Shown piece by piece: positions 32,355-47,300 of a stretch of DNA of 64,000 bases. Both the position numbers and the translations under genes were made by a program. Source of the DNA: Acanthosoma haemorrhoidale. Lineage: Eukaryota; Arthropoda; Insecta; Hemiptera; Acanthosomatidae. A model generated the notes under the pieces. The model saw nothing but the letters and a program-made list of their open reading frames with translations, was not told where the DNA came from and searched no databases. Position 1 is the first letter of the stretch, and each line of letters starts with the position of its first letter. The DNA lies in assembly GCA_930367205.1 (NCBI GenBank), contig OV884011.1:37585754-37649753 (forward strand). Reading direction: 5' to 3'.

Positions 32355-35300
32355 TCAGGAATAGGATTGTGTGCTTTTTGCACGGATGTTATTGCTGAAA
32401 CCATTCAATCGAATGTATTCTTCCTCCATATTTTCGTCTCCGAAGAAACCTCTGTCTTCTTCTTCTTCTTCAACATGCTCTTCAACACATTCTGCGAAAT
32501 CTTCTTCCACTACGGACCCTTCTCTTGGCTTGCGAACAGGTTTAGTCGTACCGTAGCATTGAATAGCAAATTTCAATTCAAGTAGAAACGCTTCTCCGGG
32601 TGATATCTTAAAATGAAGAAATATTTATTAATTCAACAAGTTATAAAAACTACTTAACATCAAAAAATTGGTGGTTAATAGCCAAAATCCATTACATCAA
32701 AATAATCCTTACAGTATTTTGCCGAGATGTTACTCAAGTACAAAATTTCTAATTGTAACACTCTATAGGTAAACCAAGTTTTGTCAATCAAAACTGATTT
32801 ATCATATTTATTTAATGCATTAAAATTTTAACCAGACATTTACAGAGATTAAAAGCTCTAAGCTGGGGAGAAATTAAGATGTTAAGTTTAAGTTACAAAG
32901 CATAATTAAATTTAAGGTATGTCTTTCACTTAAGAAAACAAAAAAAAGCAATGTTATATTTCCTGAATATAATTACCTTTTCTTCAACTGCAACTTTTCT
33001 TACATTCCAAAGAAATTCCAGGATTGAAACAAAGAAACCAACGACACAGCCTACTGCCAGTACCAAAAAGACACCACCCACATTTTCGATACCTAACTCT
33101 GATGAATCCGCCTCTTCTTTATCTTCAACCTATTATTGATCATCATATAATTAATTCCACGCTTAGTAGTATTAACAATGTTAATGATGTTATTAAAATA
33201 TTACTATCTTACAATGCATTTACTCTCGCCCTTCCACCATTTATCCTTCAGAGCCAAAAGTTTCCCACTTTCCTGCATTTTCAAAACTGAACCACTTATC
33301 GCAATACGGTATGGAGAATCTATCAACAGATGAAACCACCAGAAAAATAATTAAGTTTAAAATAATTATAGAATCTATCATAATTAGAAGAAAGCAGAAT
33401 ATATTTAAGCCAACAAATTAGCTATGGTTCTTTTGCTTAACAACATAAGTCAAGGAAAAATTAAATAGGTTCATGAAATGATTACTTATTTTAAGGGTCC
33501 ACAGAATTCTTCTTTATTTATTCTTTATATTTTTTCTTGAATTATTCCATTCAAGAAAAAAAATTTTATATTATGAAATATCATTATTCTTACAGAGTAT
33601 TTTTAAATTCGTTTTAAGCCATATCATGATTCTACTCTTAAAATCCTTCATGTTGTCTAGCTTAGCTCACACCAGCTGACAACAGACATTTTAGTTTCTT
33701 CCATGGGCTCTTATAAAAATTAAAAAAAATATATTAATAATTATTAGTTGTGGTGTACCATTGAGATAGGAAAAGGGTAAATCTACCCATCATCTTGCGG
33801 GGAGAAAACTACTGGTCCTTGTTTTGCCTCAGGAGAGTGAGTATGTAGTATGTATTTTGTTTCATATCATAAGCTTATGTTTAGTTTTAATGCAGATTGA
33901 TGTTCTGTTACCATTGTGAGCCCATTAAGTTTCTAATTATTATGTTCAAGATAGGATTGTAAATAGTTTTTGGTAGTATGGTAATAACATACCAGGTTAA
34001 ACATAACAAAAGCTGGCTGGGGGATTGTAAATAACATGTATTAATATTTCTTACCTCTGCTGCTATATATCCCTTATAATAAAGTTTTGTGTATAAAATC
34101 TAATTCATTGTAAATGTTCATATGTTTTCCCTAAAATTTTATTAATAATATTATATTTATGGAGTGTTTTAGTTACCATTATTCTGTTTTGTACTGTTAG
34201 TGTATAGGGTATGCATATGTATGAATTCTCCACTGTTTAATGGTACTCTAAATATATCTTAAGGGTAGTGATTTAATGCATAAGGGTTTAGATAACTAAT
34301 ACTTTGAGAGTTAAGTAGACTTTTAAGTTCAGTTATTTCCCTCAGTCCCATCAGTGGAATCTGACCCTTACCCTTTTGTTGTTTATTCTGTTGGTTCAAT
34401 TACCCTGGTGCAAACAGGAACCCTGAAGTAACAGGAAATTTTTATCTACTGATGTCCCCCCCTCACTTTTACTATGGCTGTGTGGTGTATGGGCGTCTCT
34501 CGGTGGAACTCAAGGACGAGTTGAAGTGAATCATGAATTGCTTCATTAGATTTGTCTTTGGGACTCTGCAGCGCTCCCATGACTCACCTCTATACCAAGT
34601 TAGGGTGGCTCTTCCCAGCACAATCCTTCCTCGGTTAATTCGTTTTTCAAACCATCAATTTGCATCACTTCCCTTTATATATACAATATCTTACAGTTCA
34701 AATCCACACTCCACTTCTGGAATACAAGATCCTGACTCTGACCTGCCTACAAAACTGCAGTGTACAATCTGTTCTTCCTGACTCAATCTACTACCCTTCA
34801 TCCTTACGAACCTTCAAAGCTTTCCAATTGCAACACTTCCTCGGCATCCAAAGGGACACTCATTATTCTGGTATTAATTCATTCTTTGTACATTAATAAT
34901 TATAATTATTATTCTTTGGGTACTTTGTCCCAAATTGTTTTCTATTATATTCTACCTTCATTTCTCATTGAAGAATGATGCCTTTGTTGCAATTTCAGGG
35001 TTACCTTTGGTTTCAGAAAATTATCTGCTGACATTGGAGGCCTTGAAGTTGTGTTACCAGAACAAGAGATGACTAGCTACTGGTTGCCTGGTTAAAATAA
35101 CAGAGTTCTCACCGTTGATGAATAGTGGGTATAATGAGTTACAGAGATTTTTAACCACCCATGAGATATGCCTTGATGCACTTGAAGCCCTAAGACTACC
35201 TGATAACTGAGATTTTCCCAAACTTGTACTCTCATTGAATAATTTACACTAGGTGTCACCTTTGAGGACAAACATCAATCACAATCTATACCTTCCCCCA

Positions 35301-38300
35301 AAGACTTGTTGATGTTTGTTACCGAACAGTGCAATGGTATGCACTTATACTGATGTTAAGACCCTAGTAATTACTAGCCAAAGAGTAAAACCTCTCTTTT
35401 AGGCTCATAATTATTAAAAATAATAGAATCAATATCACAACTTATCATTAATAACATATTAGTTATGTTCATGGAAAATCCTGACCTTATATTGGAGACC
35501 ACCACCAATATTGGAGAGATTTAAAAAATATAAACAGGTAAAGAACTATCACTGATAAATATAAGTAAGAAATTGTTATTTGTTCACATTTTCTGCTACA
35601 ATTAAGACTTCCTACTTGTTTTTTTATAGATCCTTGGCTGCCTAAACCTCTATCTCTACCAGTATCTGTTTTATCAGTAAAAATAAACATTGATTATAAA
35701 TGACGCTAGTGTAATTCAAGAAGTTTCAAAATAGATTTAAATACAGTATCATAATCATTTCTGGATGTTCTATTTAGTCCGGTCTCAACTTACATTAGTG
35801 TCATTCTCAGCTTATCAACACAAATATGTACAAATTTAAATTAAGACTCATACGGAAAGGCATGGCTATTCCATATCCTTTTGAATCGAGTAGACCACCA
35901 ACTTGCATCAGTTTATTGCAATGTTTTTCTTTTTGATATTCAATAGTGGTAGATTCCATGAAAAAGGCATATCCTCTCTTCCCACGTAGCACTCTGTCGA
36001 CTCCCTCGTCATTGTTCTTGGTGAAGACGGATGGTCGGGCAGAATCCATCTGGCTCCAAATTTTCTGGTAAAGGCTGGTATTGCTGTCCTATAAAGTATT
36101 AACAAAACAGTTCCATAATTAATACTAATAGTTTCCTCTTAAGGCAATGTTTTTATTGTGCTATGCCTTTGTATTGTTTAAATTACCCTGAAAAAATTAG
36201 CTGATGATCCTCCTGTCATGACGCCGTACTTAATCTTATTTTGATTAGCAAGGTCTTCAACACTCTCAATGGTTGCTTCCATTCTGTCCATGGTCAAAAA
36301 AGCTGCGAGATTTGCAGTGTAGGAGGAAATCATAATAAGAACAAAGAACCACCACATTCCTGCCACGACTCTTGTAGAAAGGGCTCTGAAAAGTTATTGT
36401 TGAATGATACTAATCTAATACAATATTCTCATTCACATACAAACTATTACTCTTCTACATCTTAATACAACTAAAAAAAAAAGGTCTAATCAAAAACAGC
36501 ATTAAGCACCTGTATGGATTATTAAAATATAAAAACCCTTACTTTGACCAGAGTTGGGAAATATTCTTCCTGTAGTTTTTGTTTCTTAAACAAAAACTAA
36601 ATGAATTTCCAACATATTTATTTATAACTAAGTTGTAAAAAATTACATTTTATTTTAGCAAATTTTCAAGTAATTCGCTGTAATTTTTTTTAATTAAATC
36701 AAATATTAAATAATTTTTTTTAGTTAAATTACTAGTTTTATTTACTCACTTTTAACTAATTTGTAGTTAGAACAAGTAGTTTTGATTGAGTTTAATTACC
36801 CATTTAGGTTAAAAAAGTTTTATCCAGCAACAGAAAAGGATATAACAAGTTTGAAAAAAAAAATTATTCCTTCAATTCAGGCTATGATCATTAATTTTTG
36901 AATGAAATGTAAAATTCAACTAGTAAATGCTATTTTGAAATTATTTTACTATTTACTTTCTCTTACTATTAATTGATAGTGTAAATAATTATACTAAATA
37001 AATCAGTTCTAATTCTAACTACTGATAATCATATAACTACTTGTATTTAAATATATTTAACTACTTTTTAAATTTAATTTATTCAGTATTTTTAAATTAT
37101 TCAAATATAAAGTAAATTAAAAAATAAATTTTATTATCAATTTTGAAATGTTTCACCATTATTAAAGTACAATTATTAATTATAAAAAAGTGAAATATTA
37201 GTTTCAAAATTAGTTTGTCAACTTAATTATATACATTTATCCCAATATCCAAATTCTCATTTTGATAATGTTAATTTTATAAATCTAATAATAAAGAAAT
37301 GATTTATAATTTTGTGGTGGTTCTACCGAGATGGGCAAACGTTACTCCCAAACCTTTTCCAAAAAATTGTTATTGCAGTGTCTGCACAATTTTTTTTTCA
37401 ATTCATTACTTGTTCTAAATACACGGATGGTTATTATTAAGGTTATGAGCGTTTCTCACTTGACAGTGCTTTCTTCTTCACCAGCATTAACTTTAGAGAG
37501 TTTTAAAAATTATTCATTCGATCAAATCTCCCTATTCTCAAAGTAGACAACATTAATCTAGCCTTCTTCCTTATAGCCTAGAAAGCCTTCTCACTATCAT
37601 GTCAGCCATTTCACAATTGCAATATAAGTTCTTACTGTCAAATTTTGGAAAAACGTAAGTTTAAATTTTTTTTATGAAAAATTTTAACTTTAATTCACCT
37701 TTCTCTGGAGAATCACCATTAGGTAGACTCACTAAACAAGGTAAAGAATTCTTTGATTACTTTTAAAACATCACATATTAGGTTGATAAAAAAGTCCTTG
37801 TGCATGAAAATATCCTTTTTTTTTTTTTTCTTTTTTTTTCTAAGCTCTCTAGTTAGAATATTCGGATGAGGGATAAATATAAAATATTTAGGGTGATCGG
37901 ATCCTTGTACTAGGAGGACCTGCTTGAAGGTGGTGTGAGAGGAGTAAGGAGTGTGGGAATCCTCGGTGGAGGTTGATTGTTACGGCACAGTGGTAAAATA
38001 TCCTTATTTGACCTCTTTGTTTATATAGTTTGTATCACTGTTAATAGTGACAAATCCTTCATTAAATTACGTGCCCCAAACAGCTTCGCATTTCATTTAT
38101 TATTTTATGGTTTATATAATTCAGAATGTCTGAAGAAAAAATTGTAATTCGTGGTCTTTTAATTATAAAACACTACTGGAAAAAATGATTGAGAAAAATA
38201 CTCAAGTTCAAACGCTTCAATGGTGGGGGAATGTCAGTCTTTGCGACACGTCTCGATAAAGTCACCCTTCAGTTGTCAATGATGAATCACTTGAGAGCGT

Positions 38301-41300
38301 CAGTCAGGATTTGATGAGACCAAAAAATAATGGTAATATATTTGAGGAGTAACATTTAAGTTAGTATTTTATATTCATTTTTGAAATAAACCAGCTTTAT
38401 TTAAAAGATTTTTTGTAAAAACCTAGTAAGTATGCTATTAAAAACCTATAGTTTCAGTTAATGGTAAAAAAATTTAACTGTTTTTACTTTTAGCCTAACT
38501 CTCAATTATTTTTCTATATAATTCTAAACTAATACTAACCCATAATAATAAAATTTTCTATAAAAAAAATAAATACTTATTTCTGCATAACCATTATTCA
38601 AAAAAGACATGCGATCAATTAATAGTGTGTTTTGCATTCACTGTTTATTTTAAAACAGTTGTATGTCATATGCCTATAACTGTGATTGTCATTTATAGGT
38701 TAGAAGGAACACCAAAGAGCAATATCTTACTGGGGTGCAATATCAGAGCCTTGTTGCATTAGAGATCCAATATTGTGCCAAATAGCATTGTATATTGGCA
38801 AAGCGTTTTCAAGTTCATCCGGGTCTGGTTTGCATGGGTGAGGGTTTTTCCATTCCATGGGAGATATCCTGTAACAATGTTAGTTCTCGGTTAGTTCTTT
38901 CTCACGAGATTACATGCTTGTTCCGATGACAACAGAGCCACTTCTGCCTTGACGTTTTCTCACTTCAAAAACTCACTTGATCACTTGTGAGTACTACACA
39001 TTTGGAAGGAGGGGTATAAGACATATACACAAGGATTTGTAAAGCCACTATGAGGTTAGTTAGTTAAAACAGTAACCATGCAGTTTCTTTTATGAAATAT
39101 TAGTAATGCATTCCTTGGGGGTCGCCTGTCTCGGAGAAGGGATGTCCTTTGGTTTATTCTTACTTTGGCAAAAGATCACAGCCTTGAGCCATAAGAGAGC
39201 CGATAGAAAACCAAAGGCAGTTGTGAAGCGAGAAGATGCACTCAAGTTCGGTCGGATCTGGGTCACATGGGTGAGGATTATCCCACTCATCGGGCGTGCA
39301 TCTGCAACAAAGATTATTTTCTACTTCTACATTTCTAATGTTAACACTACTACATGGAATAAAATGCATTAATTATTTTAAGTTTATTTTAACTCTACGG
39401 ACAAACAGCACTTGAAATAACCTATACATGTAATGTTAAATACTTTTAACAGCAGGGTTCGAAGCAGTCAAAAAATAAATAAAATTGAAAATTAATAAGT
39501 AATAAAACCAAGATTTCAAAATTTCCATTATTAATAATTTTAGAATATAAATTATTTTAGTAAAGTATAGTAGTAAAGCAATAAAGTGAATCATAAAATC
39601 GATTCTTTATTTGTATGTATCTTTAAAATATCTAATATACATAACAAATAAAAAAAAAATCAATGGGCACTTATAATTAATTACAATGCTGCTACAATTT
39701 TTTAATGTCCATATTTACTATATTTTTTTTAATTCAATAATTTTTCTCCAAATTTATCTATGTTTATGGGCTATAGCTTACTTTTTTATTAATTACTTTG
39801 TTTTCAAATTGTTAACTGAATTCATATCTATTACTTAATGTCACTTGAAAAGCTTTTAAATATATGTAATATAAAAGTCTCCAGCTCCCTAAGGTTTGGT
39901 CTCGTCAGAAATCTGAGGTCATAAAATTAAAAAGTAATTTCATGAAGGGTATTTAAATCCCATTTTTTGTGGCTAGGAGCAGCTAGCTATAAATAAGTTT
40001 TATAGTTTGTAATAGATAAAATACATTATTTAGTTCGAACCCTGTTAAAATATTAGTTTAAATTAATGAGATAAAAAATATTACAAAAAAAAACAAAAAA
40101 CTATATACTTCCAACATTACTTTAAAAAAGCTCAGTATAAAAGCAAGAAAATTTCTAAACAGAGGATGGGTGATGGCTGATGAATACGTACTATAAAGGC
40201 CAACACACAAGCTATTCTAAATAAAGACAATTCAAAAGGAGTTGTGGAAATTAATAAAAAAATACAAACATGTGAGAGTTTGTTGTCGTGAGGAGAAAAT
40301 ACTGAAAAGAATGAAGTTTAAGAAACTATTTTAAATAAAAACCAGTATTAGTTCATGGATCATAAACTGACAGTTCTTAATGGACTTAATCAAAGTAGAT
40401 TATGTTGCTTATCAGGAATAGAAAATATATTGTTTAGAGTTGAATGTAGAGTTTAGTTTTTTAAGAGGAATGATATGATAAATAATAAAAAAAAATTCTA
40501 TCATATTGAGTAGAATATCAAATTAAATATCTCAATGACCTAATTAATTGTCATTATATGTTGGGTTTTTAGAGTACTATAGTCATATAAAATCATTAAA
40601 GGTGTCAATAAATTTATTTTCAATACTGTAAAACAATACTTGATAGTGTGATAAATCACACTTCACTTTATTTTTTTTTTTTATTTTTTTTTTTTTTTTC
40701 AGGCAAGCTACTACGTATATAATTTTATAAAAATAAATAGAAAAAGGGTATACACACATTGGAAATGAGCAGTTTTATGCACTTAAATGATACTTATAAA
40801 ATCCAAATCATATGAAATGTTCAAAGTAATCATCACGCTTTTAAAATTACCTCAAGATCCTGAGAATAACTAGACCAACTGATTCAGACCAAAAAGATGA
40901 CCAATCATTTGTACTTTCTTAATTTTTTTTAATTTTCACATACATTAAGCACTGTCAGTAATCCATGATCTGGTGCTGTGTTGACATAACTTAACAAATA
41001 TTTAAACAATTTGTTTAGTGGTACAGTGTACCTCTGCTTCTGAATGATTAAAAATTTTATGTTTGGATTTGTATTAATAAAAATTGAAAGAAATTTAAGA
41101 TGTTCTGAAAATATATTTTTAATTTGTTAAGTTTTGTTCTCAAAAAATACTTTGATGGTAAAATTGAAGTACTGTTACTCTACCAAGTATAAGGCACCTA
41201 TAGTTTAAATGACAATTTTATTTTACTTCAATTATATTATCAAAAAATAAATTAAAATCGATGAGCTCTATAATTCAAAAATATATTTATATATCAAAAG

Positions 41301-44300
41301 GGTTATTTAGTTATTAAACAATTAAGTGTCTTAATACTTTTCTTTGCATTATTTAAAACAAATATAGAGTAAGTAACAATTATCTAAAACTACAATAAAG
41401 CTGGAACACATGAAGTATGTAGTTGACGATGTTACGTGATTCTCATCCTTAAAGTACTGGTATCTCGAAGGCATCAGATAAACAGACACATCTTTTGGGA
41501 TGACTTCAACCGCTGAGAAATAAAAATATTTTTGAAATCTATTTATACTCTTTAAAGATAAATATCATAAGCATAGTTATATTAAAGATATAAAAATAAA
41601 CTGTCTCACTTGTAAACATTTTTTATTTCTCTATTTCATACTTAGCCGTGAGTGTATTATGCGTTGGGATATCCGCTTAGGTTGATGAATGAGAGATGTT
41701 GGATTTTCATCAAATTTATTAATGAACAATGTTTCAACACACAATAATTGTTCGATTTGCATAGCAATAACTGTACTGCTTCCTCTTCCTTTGGTTGGGA
41801 TTTTCGTTTAGCAAAACTTGCTTTGCCAGAAACCCTGAGATGACCAGTATCTGTCTAGCACTTCTTGAATACGTTGTATACAGCCAACATCTCTTACTTC
41901 TGTCCTCGAACCATCCCACATATGTATGGTATAGGTAAATTAAAAAACTTACTAACAGTTATATTATCTATGTTATTGTTGTTCTCTATGTAACTTCAAA
42001 TCTTTTAATTATTAGCAAATATCTATAGATCGTTTCCTTCTCACTTATAACATACACTTATTTCTTGTTACTGTCAACTTTTTCTGTCCAATTATTACAC
42101 CATTATCTGTGAATACTTTCATTCTCCTCTCATTAAACTTGTAACACACTTTTGTCATTTTTTTCCTTTTTATATATTGTCAAACTATATATTACAACAA
42201 TATTTTTTGATAGTCACATTCAAAAAGAGTTTTATTTTAAAATAAATATTTAGTTAGATGGAAAAGCTAGAAGATGTATTTTTTAGACTTTAGGTATAAA
42301 ACTAGGCAACCAAGGGTTTACCTCAGGGAAAAACCACATATATATGGTTTGTCAATTTGAGCCAATATTCTTACTAACATGAAATAATTATGTTTCACTT
42401 ATATTCACTTATTTTTTTTGCATTCTCATTAATAATAATTGTCACACTTTTTTGCTAATCAAGATCTAACCCATGAATGTCATTCGTATAAGATCAATTT
42501 GATGAAAATGTAACATATTTCTCTCATCAATCAAAGCTGATATCCCAATAAACAATTCACTCATAGTTTTTGTCTCCTTTCTCAAAATCTTCAGGAGGGC
42601 AATATGTTTCAACTTGTTTTTTGCAAAGTGTTGCACTTTCTACTTTTATCAAATTCAAATTTTGAGAGTGGTAAATAGGAATTTATTTATTACTCAAGTA
42701 TTATTCTGAAGAAGGGTATATATACTTGATATGTATATATAAACACACTGCTCTGTTAAGGTCACATGAATTCTATTATTAAATTGCCAAATGTCTGATT
42801 AAATTGCCAAATTTATAACAAATATCTTAATAAGCTGTCCTTGGTTTAAAGTATTCCTGTAAAAATTGAACATTTAAATTAATATTAATACATATTACAG
42901 TGTGAGTTACTTGTTTCCCTGAATATATAAATGAGTTGAAGGTTTTTTTTGGAAGTTATGTTGATGAAAAAGAGATGTTAGGTTTTCATCAAGTTTATTC
43001 ATGGACAACATTTCAATATGATATGTATGTCTGCATCAGGTCCCTGTGCATAATTCACAGAGACAATCATGCACAAACAGCAAAATTCAGTCAGAAGTTT
43101 AATAAAACCGTTTAGTTAATTGGATAGATTTAACCTTTTCCTTTCCACCTCCCTACAAAACCTTCAATTCAATAATAATTATTAAATCACTTAGGGCTCA
43201 TTTACATTTGTTAAGTATTAATTAGTTAAAAGCAGGTTTTTTTAAGGGCATGTCGACCACAAGTGTCATTGACACCCGAAAGATCCTCTTTTAAGACAGA
43301 TTTTAAAGCAGTTTCTTCACTTCAACATGACTGGTAATGAACTAGATTAAATAATTGTGTCCAAAGCTGTGAAGTTGATTAATAGTAGTATAAAAATAAG
43401 TTATATTATAATTATTATATAAATTAATTTTATCAAAATTTGATCGCCACCAATGTCTTACCTAGCCAGGAAATAGAGTAAAAGGGATACACCTAAATAG
43501 GCGGTAGCCATATATGTCCAGACGTCTATTGAAAATGGCGAGAGGAAGGAAAATAAATCTGGCGGCTGCTTTGTTGGTTTACTGTACAAAATACTGATTC
43601 CTGGGGGAAAAAAACAAAATTCAACTTTCTATTTATTTATTAAAGTGTTATAATGTAACTGAGTATAGTAGAAAAGTGGTACACATAAAGAGAGACAAAA
43701 TCCAACATTTTCCAGTTCTTTCCCACTATCCCAGACCACCTTGTCAGGCTTGGTTAATAATATTTATAATACTAATTATTACTTGTGGCAACCATTCTCA
43801 CTGGTGTAAATTTTAAATTATAATTTAATGCTTCACTAGCAAAAGCAACATAAAAAAAAAAATGAAATGGTACAAAATATATGCCTAAAAATTATCAATA
43901 ATTACCTAAACTATACACAAATCAATAAGATGCATAGAGAATTAAATTGTGATAATTCTCATAAACTTTTTTTTTATGACTGCCCTTATTCAATAAATCC
44001 CATGATTAAAGAACTAGGAACTAACACTGGATTTATGTGGAAGTGTTACATGTATAAGAAAACAAAAACATTGATGACAATCTTATTTTATTAAATTTTT
44101 AATGTATTTTTTTATTATTCAAATTGTCTTTAAGTTACACATTACTTTGTTATTTAGTTGGGTTTATGTTACTTTTTCCTAACATTGAAAGTTTGTTATA
44201 TCTTTTAAGAATTTATGTAATATTAAACAGTGTATTTGAGGTAAGTCAGTATATGTGTATTGTTTAAAAAAAAATGTTTTAATTTAATTATATTGTGTAA

Positions 44301-47300
44301 ATTATTTGTTAGCTTTAACAAACAATTATTATTCATATTTGTCGTACAGTAAAAAGATATTTTATAGCAACTAGGCAACTAGTTTTTTGGGGGGAATTAT
44401 CCCCAATCACCCGGTTACTCCACAGGTGGTCTGGAGGCTGGAGGTGGTCCTAGATATTGGTGAAGTGTAAGTTTTCCACTGTATTGCTAAAAACTAATTT
44501 CCATTTTTTTTAAGGTCATTTGTTTTTGCTGCTATTTTATATTGTCCCTTACATTCTGGTATTCAAACTTTACACAGTTTCAACCTCAACTCGGGACTGA
44601 TAAAAAATTGGCATTTCATCTTTCTTTTGTGGGCTTTTCAATTGTTAAGTTAACTAAATTGTGTATATTGTGATACCTAAGTTCATGAAAGGCATAGTGA
44701 AATCGACCGCACTCCTTCTTTCGTAAGTTATAGTCAGATCGCATATAGCGAGATCAGCTTTCTGTAATAAATGATTACAATTATCGAATTATTATTTTGG
44801 AATGTAAAATATTGTAACTATATTTTTATGATCAATTAATTTTATACATTAGGAATACGAGGGTGAAAGTCTGAAAAGTTTCTGACCTAACAAAGCTTTT
44901 ATTTTAGCTTTTATTTCACTAGCTTTTATTTATTTTATTATCATCTTCATGTTGAGGTTGGAAACTTTTCAGTCCAGCAGTGTAAGCTGATTTTGGTTTT
45001 GTCAAGAGAATTGAATTCTTGTTTAAAATTATATTGATAAATAAAAAGAATGTGCAGGAATGCCTAGTTTAGTATCTAGGGTATAAGCCAGGATGGCAAG
45101 GGATGAATAGACGGGATGAATAGACATGATGAAAAAAGTATAGTTTGAGAGAGGAGGGACTGGTATGAGTTCAGTTAGTGCTTCTTCTGAGAAGAGAAAC
45201 TGAGGCGATTTGGTGTTGGAAGCAAGAATTTATTCTGGGCCAGCAGAGGAGTGAGGAGATGATTTGGAGTTAAAAAAGTTATTTATATATCAGTTTTGTG
45301 ATACTAGAATTAAAAAAATATTTTAATTATATCTAACTTATCTATAGTCATCTATATTTTAAGAAACCTTTAAATCGCCAAAATATACACTAGAACCACT
45401 AGAAATCATCTTAAATAATACTTGCAAAATAAATTAGTATTCATTAAAAACTTTTAATAATTTTCCTTTACTCGTTATAAATAAGCAAGTAAAATATAGT
45501 TATAGTATCCTCATATGAGGCCTTTAGAATGCCTGGATTAGGGTTGTTTTTTGTATCTCCAGTAAAATTTCTGGAAATGGACACAGCGGGTTTTGATTCT
45601 AAAGGCCTCATATATTCTGGTAAGAAGCAAAGGGCTGTAACTGACAACATTTTGGAAACAGATAGTACAGAGCTGAGATCATTATGAAAATCTCAAGGAA
45701 GATACAAATACAAATGTAAGAGTGTAGTAGATCATACTTTGAAATTATATATTGGACGTAAATTCATTTGAGTTTGAATTAAAGGTTAATTCATAAACTT
45801 AATTAAAAAAACCAAATTAAAAAATAAGTACAGAACAATCTTTTTTTTTGTGTGTTTTTTTTTAATACACGCGTTATTCTGTCTTTGATGTCCCCGACTC
45901 CCCCCCCCACCATGCCAGATGTAAACAGACATGCCCACTCTTACTTTTCCCACCCTTCCCTAGCTGCTTATTCATTCGCGACTTGCGCTCCAGTGCCTCT
46001 TCTTCATCCACTGTTTTATTTAATGAGTGTATGTATGATGTCAATGAAACAAAAACATGTGATATTAACTTAATGTCACAAACAGGAGATTATTAAGAAA
46101 CTGGAGAAATAAACCATGGCTAACCTGGCACGAAATTATGATATTGGAAGATCCACAATCTGCGACATCAATGTCTACCACGATTAAATCCTAGTTTGTT
46201 AGGACTTCTAAAAGGGATTTGCAGAAAAGAAAGACAGTTAAAACAGGTGAGTGTCCTGAAATGGGAAATTCTTTATTCACTTGGTTTATGCCTTCAAGGT
46301 ATATATGGCATTATCAGGTGAAATTCTTCGAGAAAAGGCAAAAATTTGTCCCGCTGATGAAAACGAAACCAATGATGATGTGGATGTTTCAACTGGAATA
46401 ACTGCAACCAATAGCAGTGCATTCGACACACTCAATGTTTGCACGAAATGGGTAGAAGAAAACAATATTGCAAGTGATGATGTATTAGTGTTAAAAAGGA
46501 TGCAAGAAGTTAGCTAAGAAACAAAATACAAATTAAAGACTATTTTTCATAAACTTTCTTCAGTAATTTTTATTTTATTTGTTTTTAGCATGTACATATT
46601 TTGTTTTATATGCACATAGATATTTGTTTATTTCTGAAATATTTACCATCATACTTCGTATTTCCTCATACATTATATTTGAATATTGGCAGAATCTACA
46701 GGAGGCCATTGAGGCTGCATTATATTTGGAGTTTTGGGATCAACAAAACACAATACTTGGGCTGGAGATAGACAATTAGAGACAGAAAAATTGTAAAGGA
46801 CTTAAAAACAGTGTATGTCTTTTTTTTCTTTTCTTTTTTATGTAAATGTTTGGGTGGCAAGGAACCTCCTGAGAAACAATAAATTATATGTTTAAATGTT
46901 AAATTGATTTTTGTTTTTATATTAGTAAATAAACAAAACACTGAAATATACATGTACATACAAATATGTAAAATTGTTTTGTTTTTTTACTTCTGATAAT
47001 CCGGCAGTGTTCTGGTCCCATATGTGTCAGATTATCAAAATTGTACTCTATTCTTTACAGTTTTATTTTGTTATTTACACATTCCAAGCCCTATAGTCTC
47101 TGAAAATAAACTGCTACCATTTGTATTGCTTCATGGGCTTTCTTTTGTAATGAAAGTGGATCAAAATGATTTTATTTTGTGGTATATTAGAGAGACTAAA
47201 ATATCATTTTATTGTTGAAAATCCCATTAGTAATTAATTTAAGCTGAACAAAGAAAAGTAATTGTTACATATATAAGACGTAAATAAAAAATTACCCTCT

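Noticed and set aside
32355..32585. Plus-strand frames of 61-80 codons at the receptor's 3' end
   Set aside because: Antisense shadows of the acidic C-terminal tail exon of the receptor.
41436..41512. Exon-like minus-strand segment ([20 protein letters not shown]) with AG before and GT after, inside the receptor intron between M1 and the pore exons
   Set aside because: Its phases (1 in, 0 out) do not fit between any neighbouring receptor exons, in phase 2 it hits a stop at once, and it matches no receptor segment. Probably chance, or an unrelated relic.
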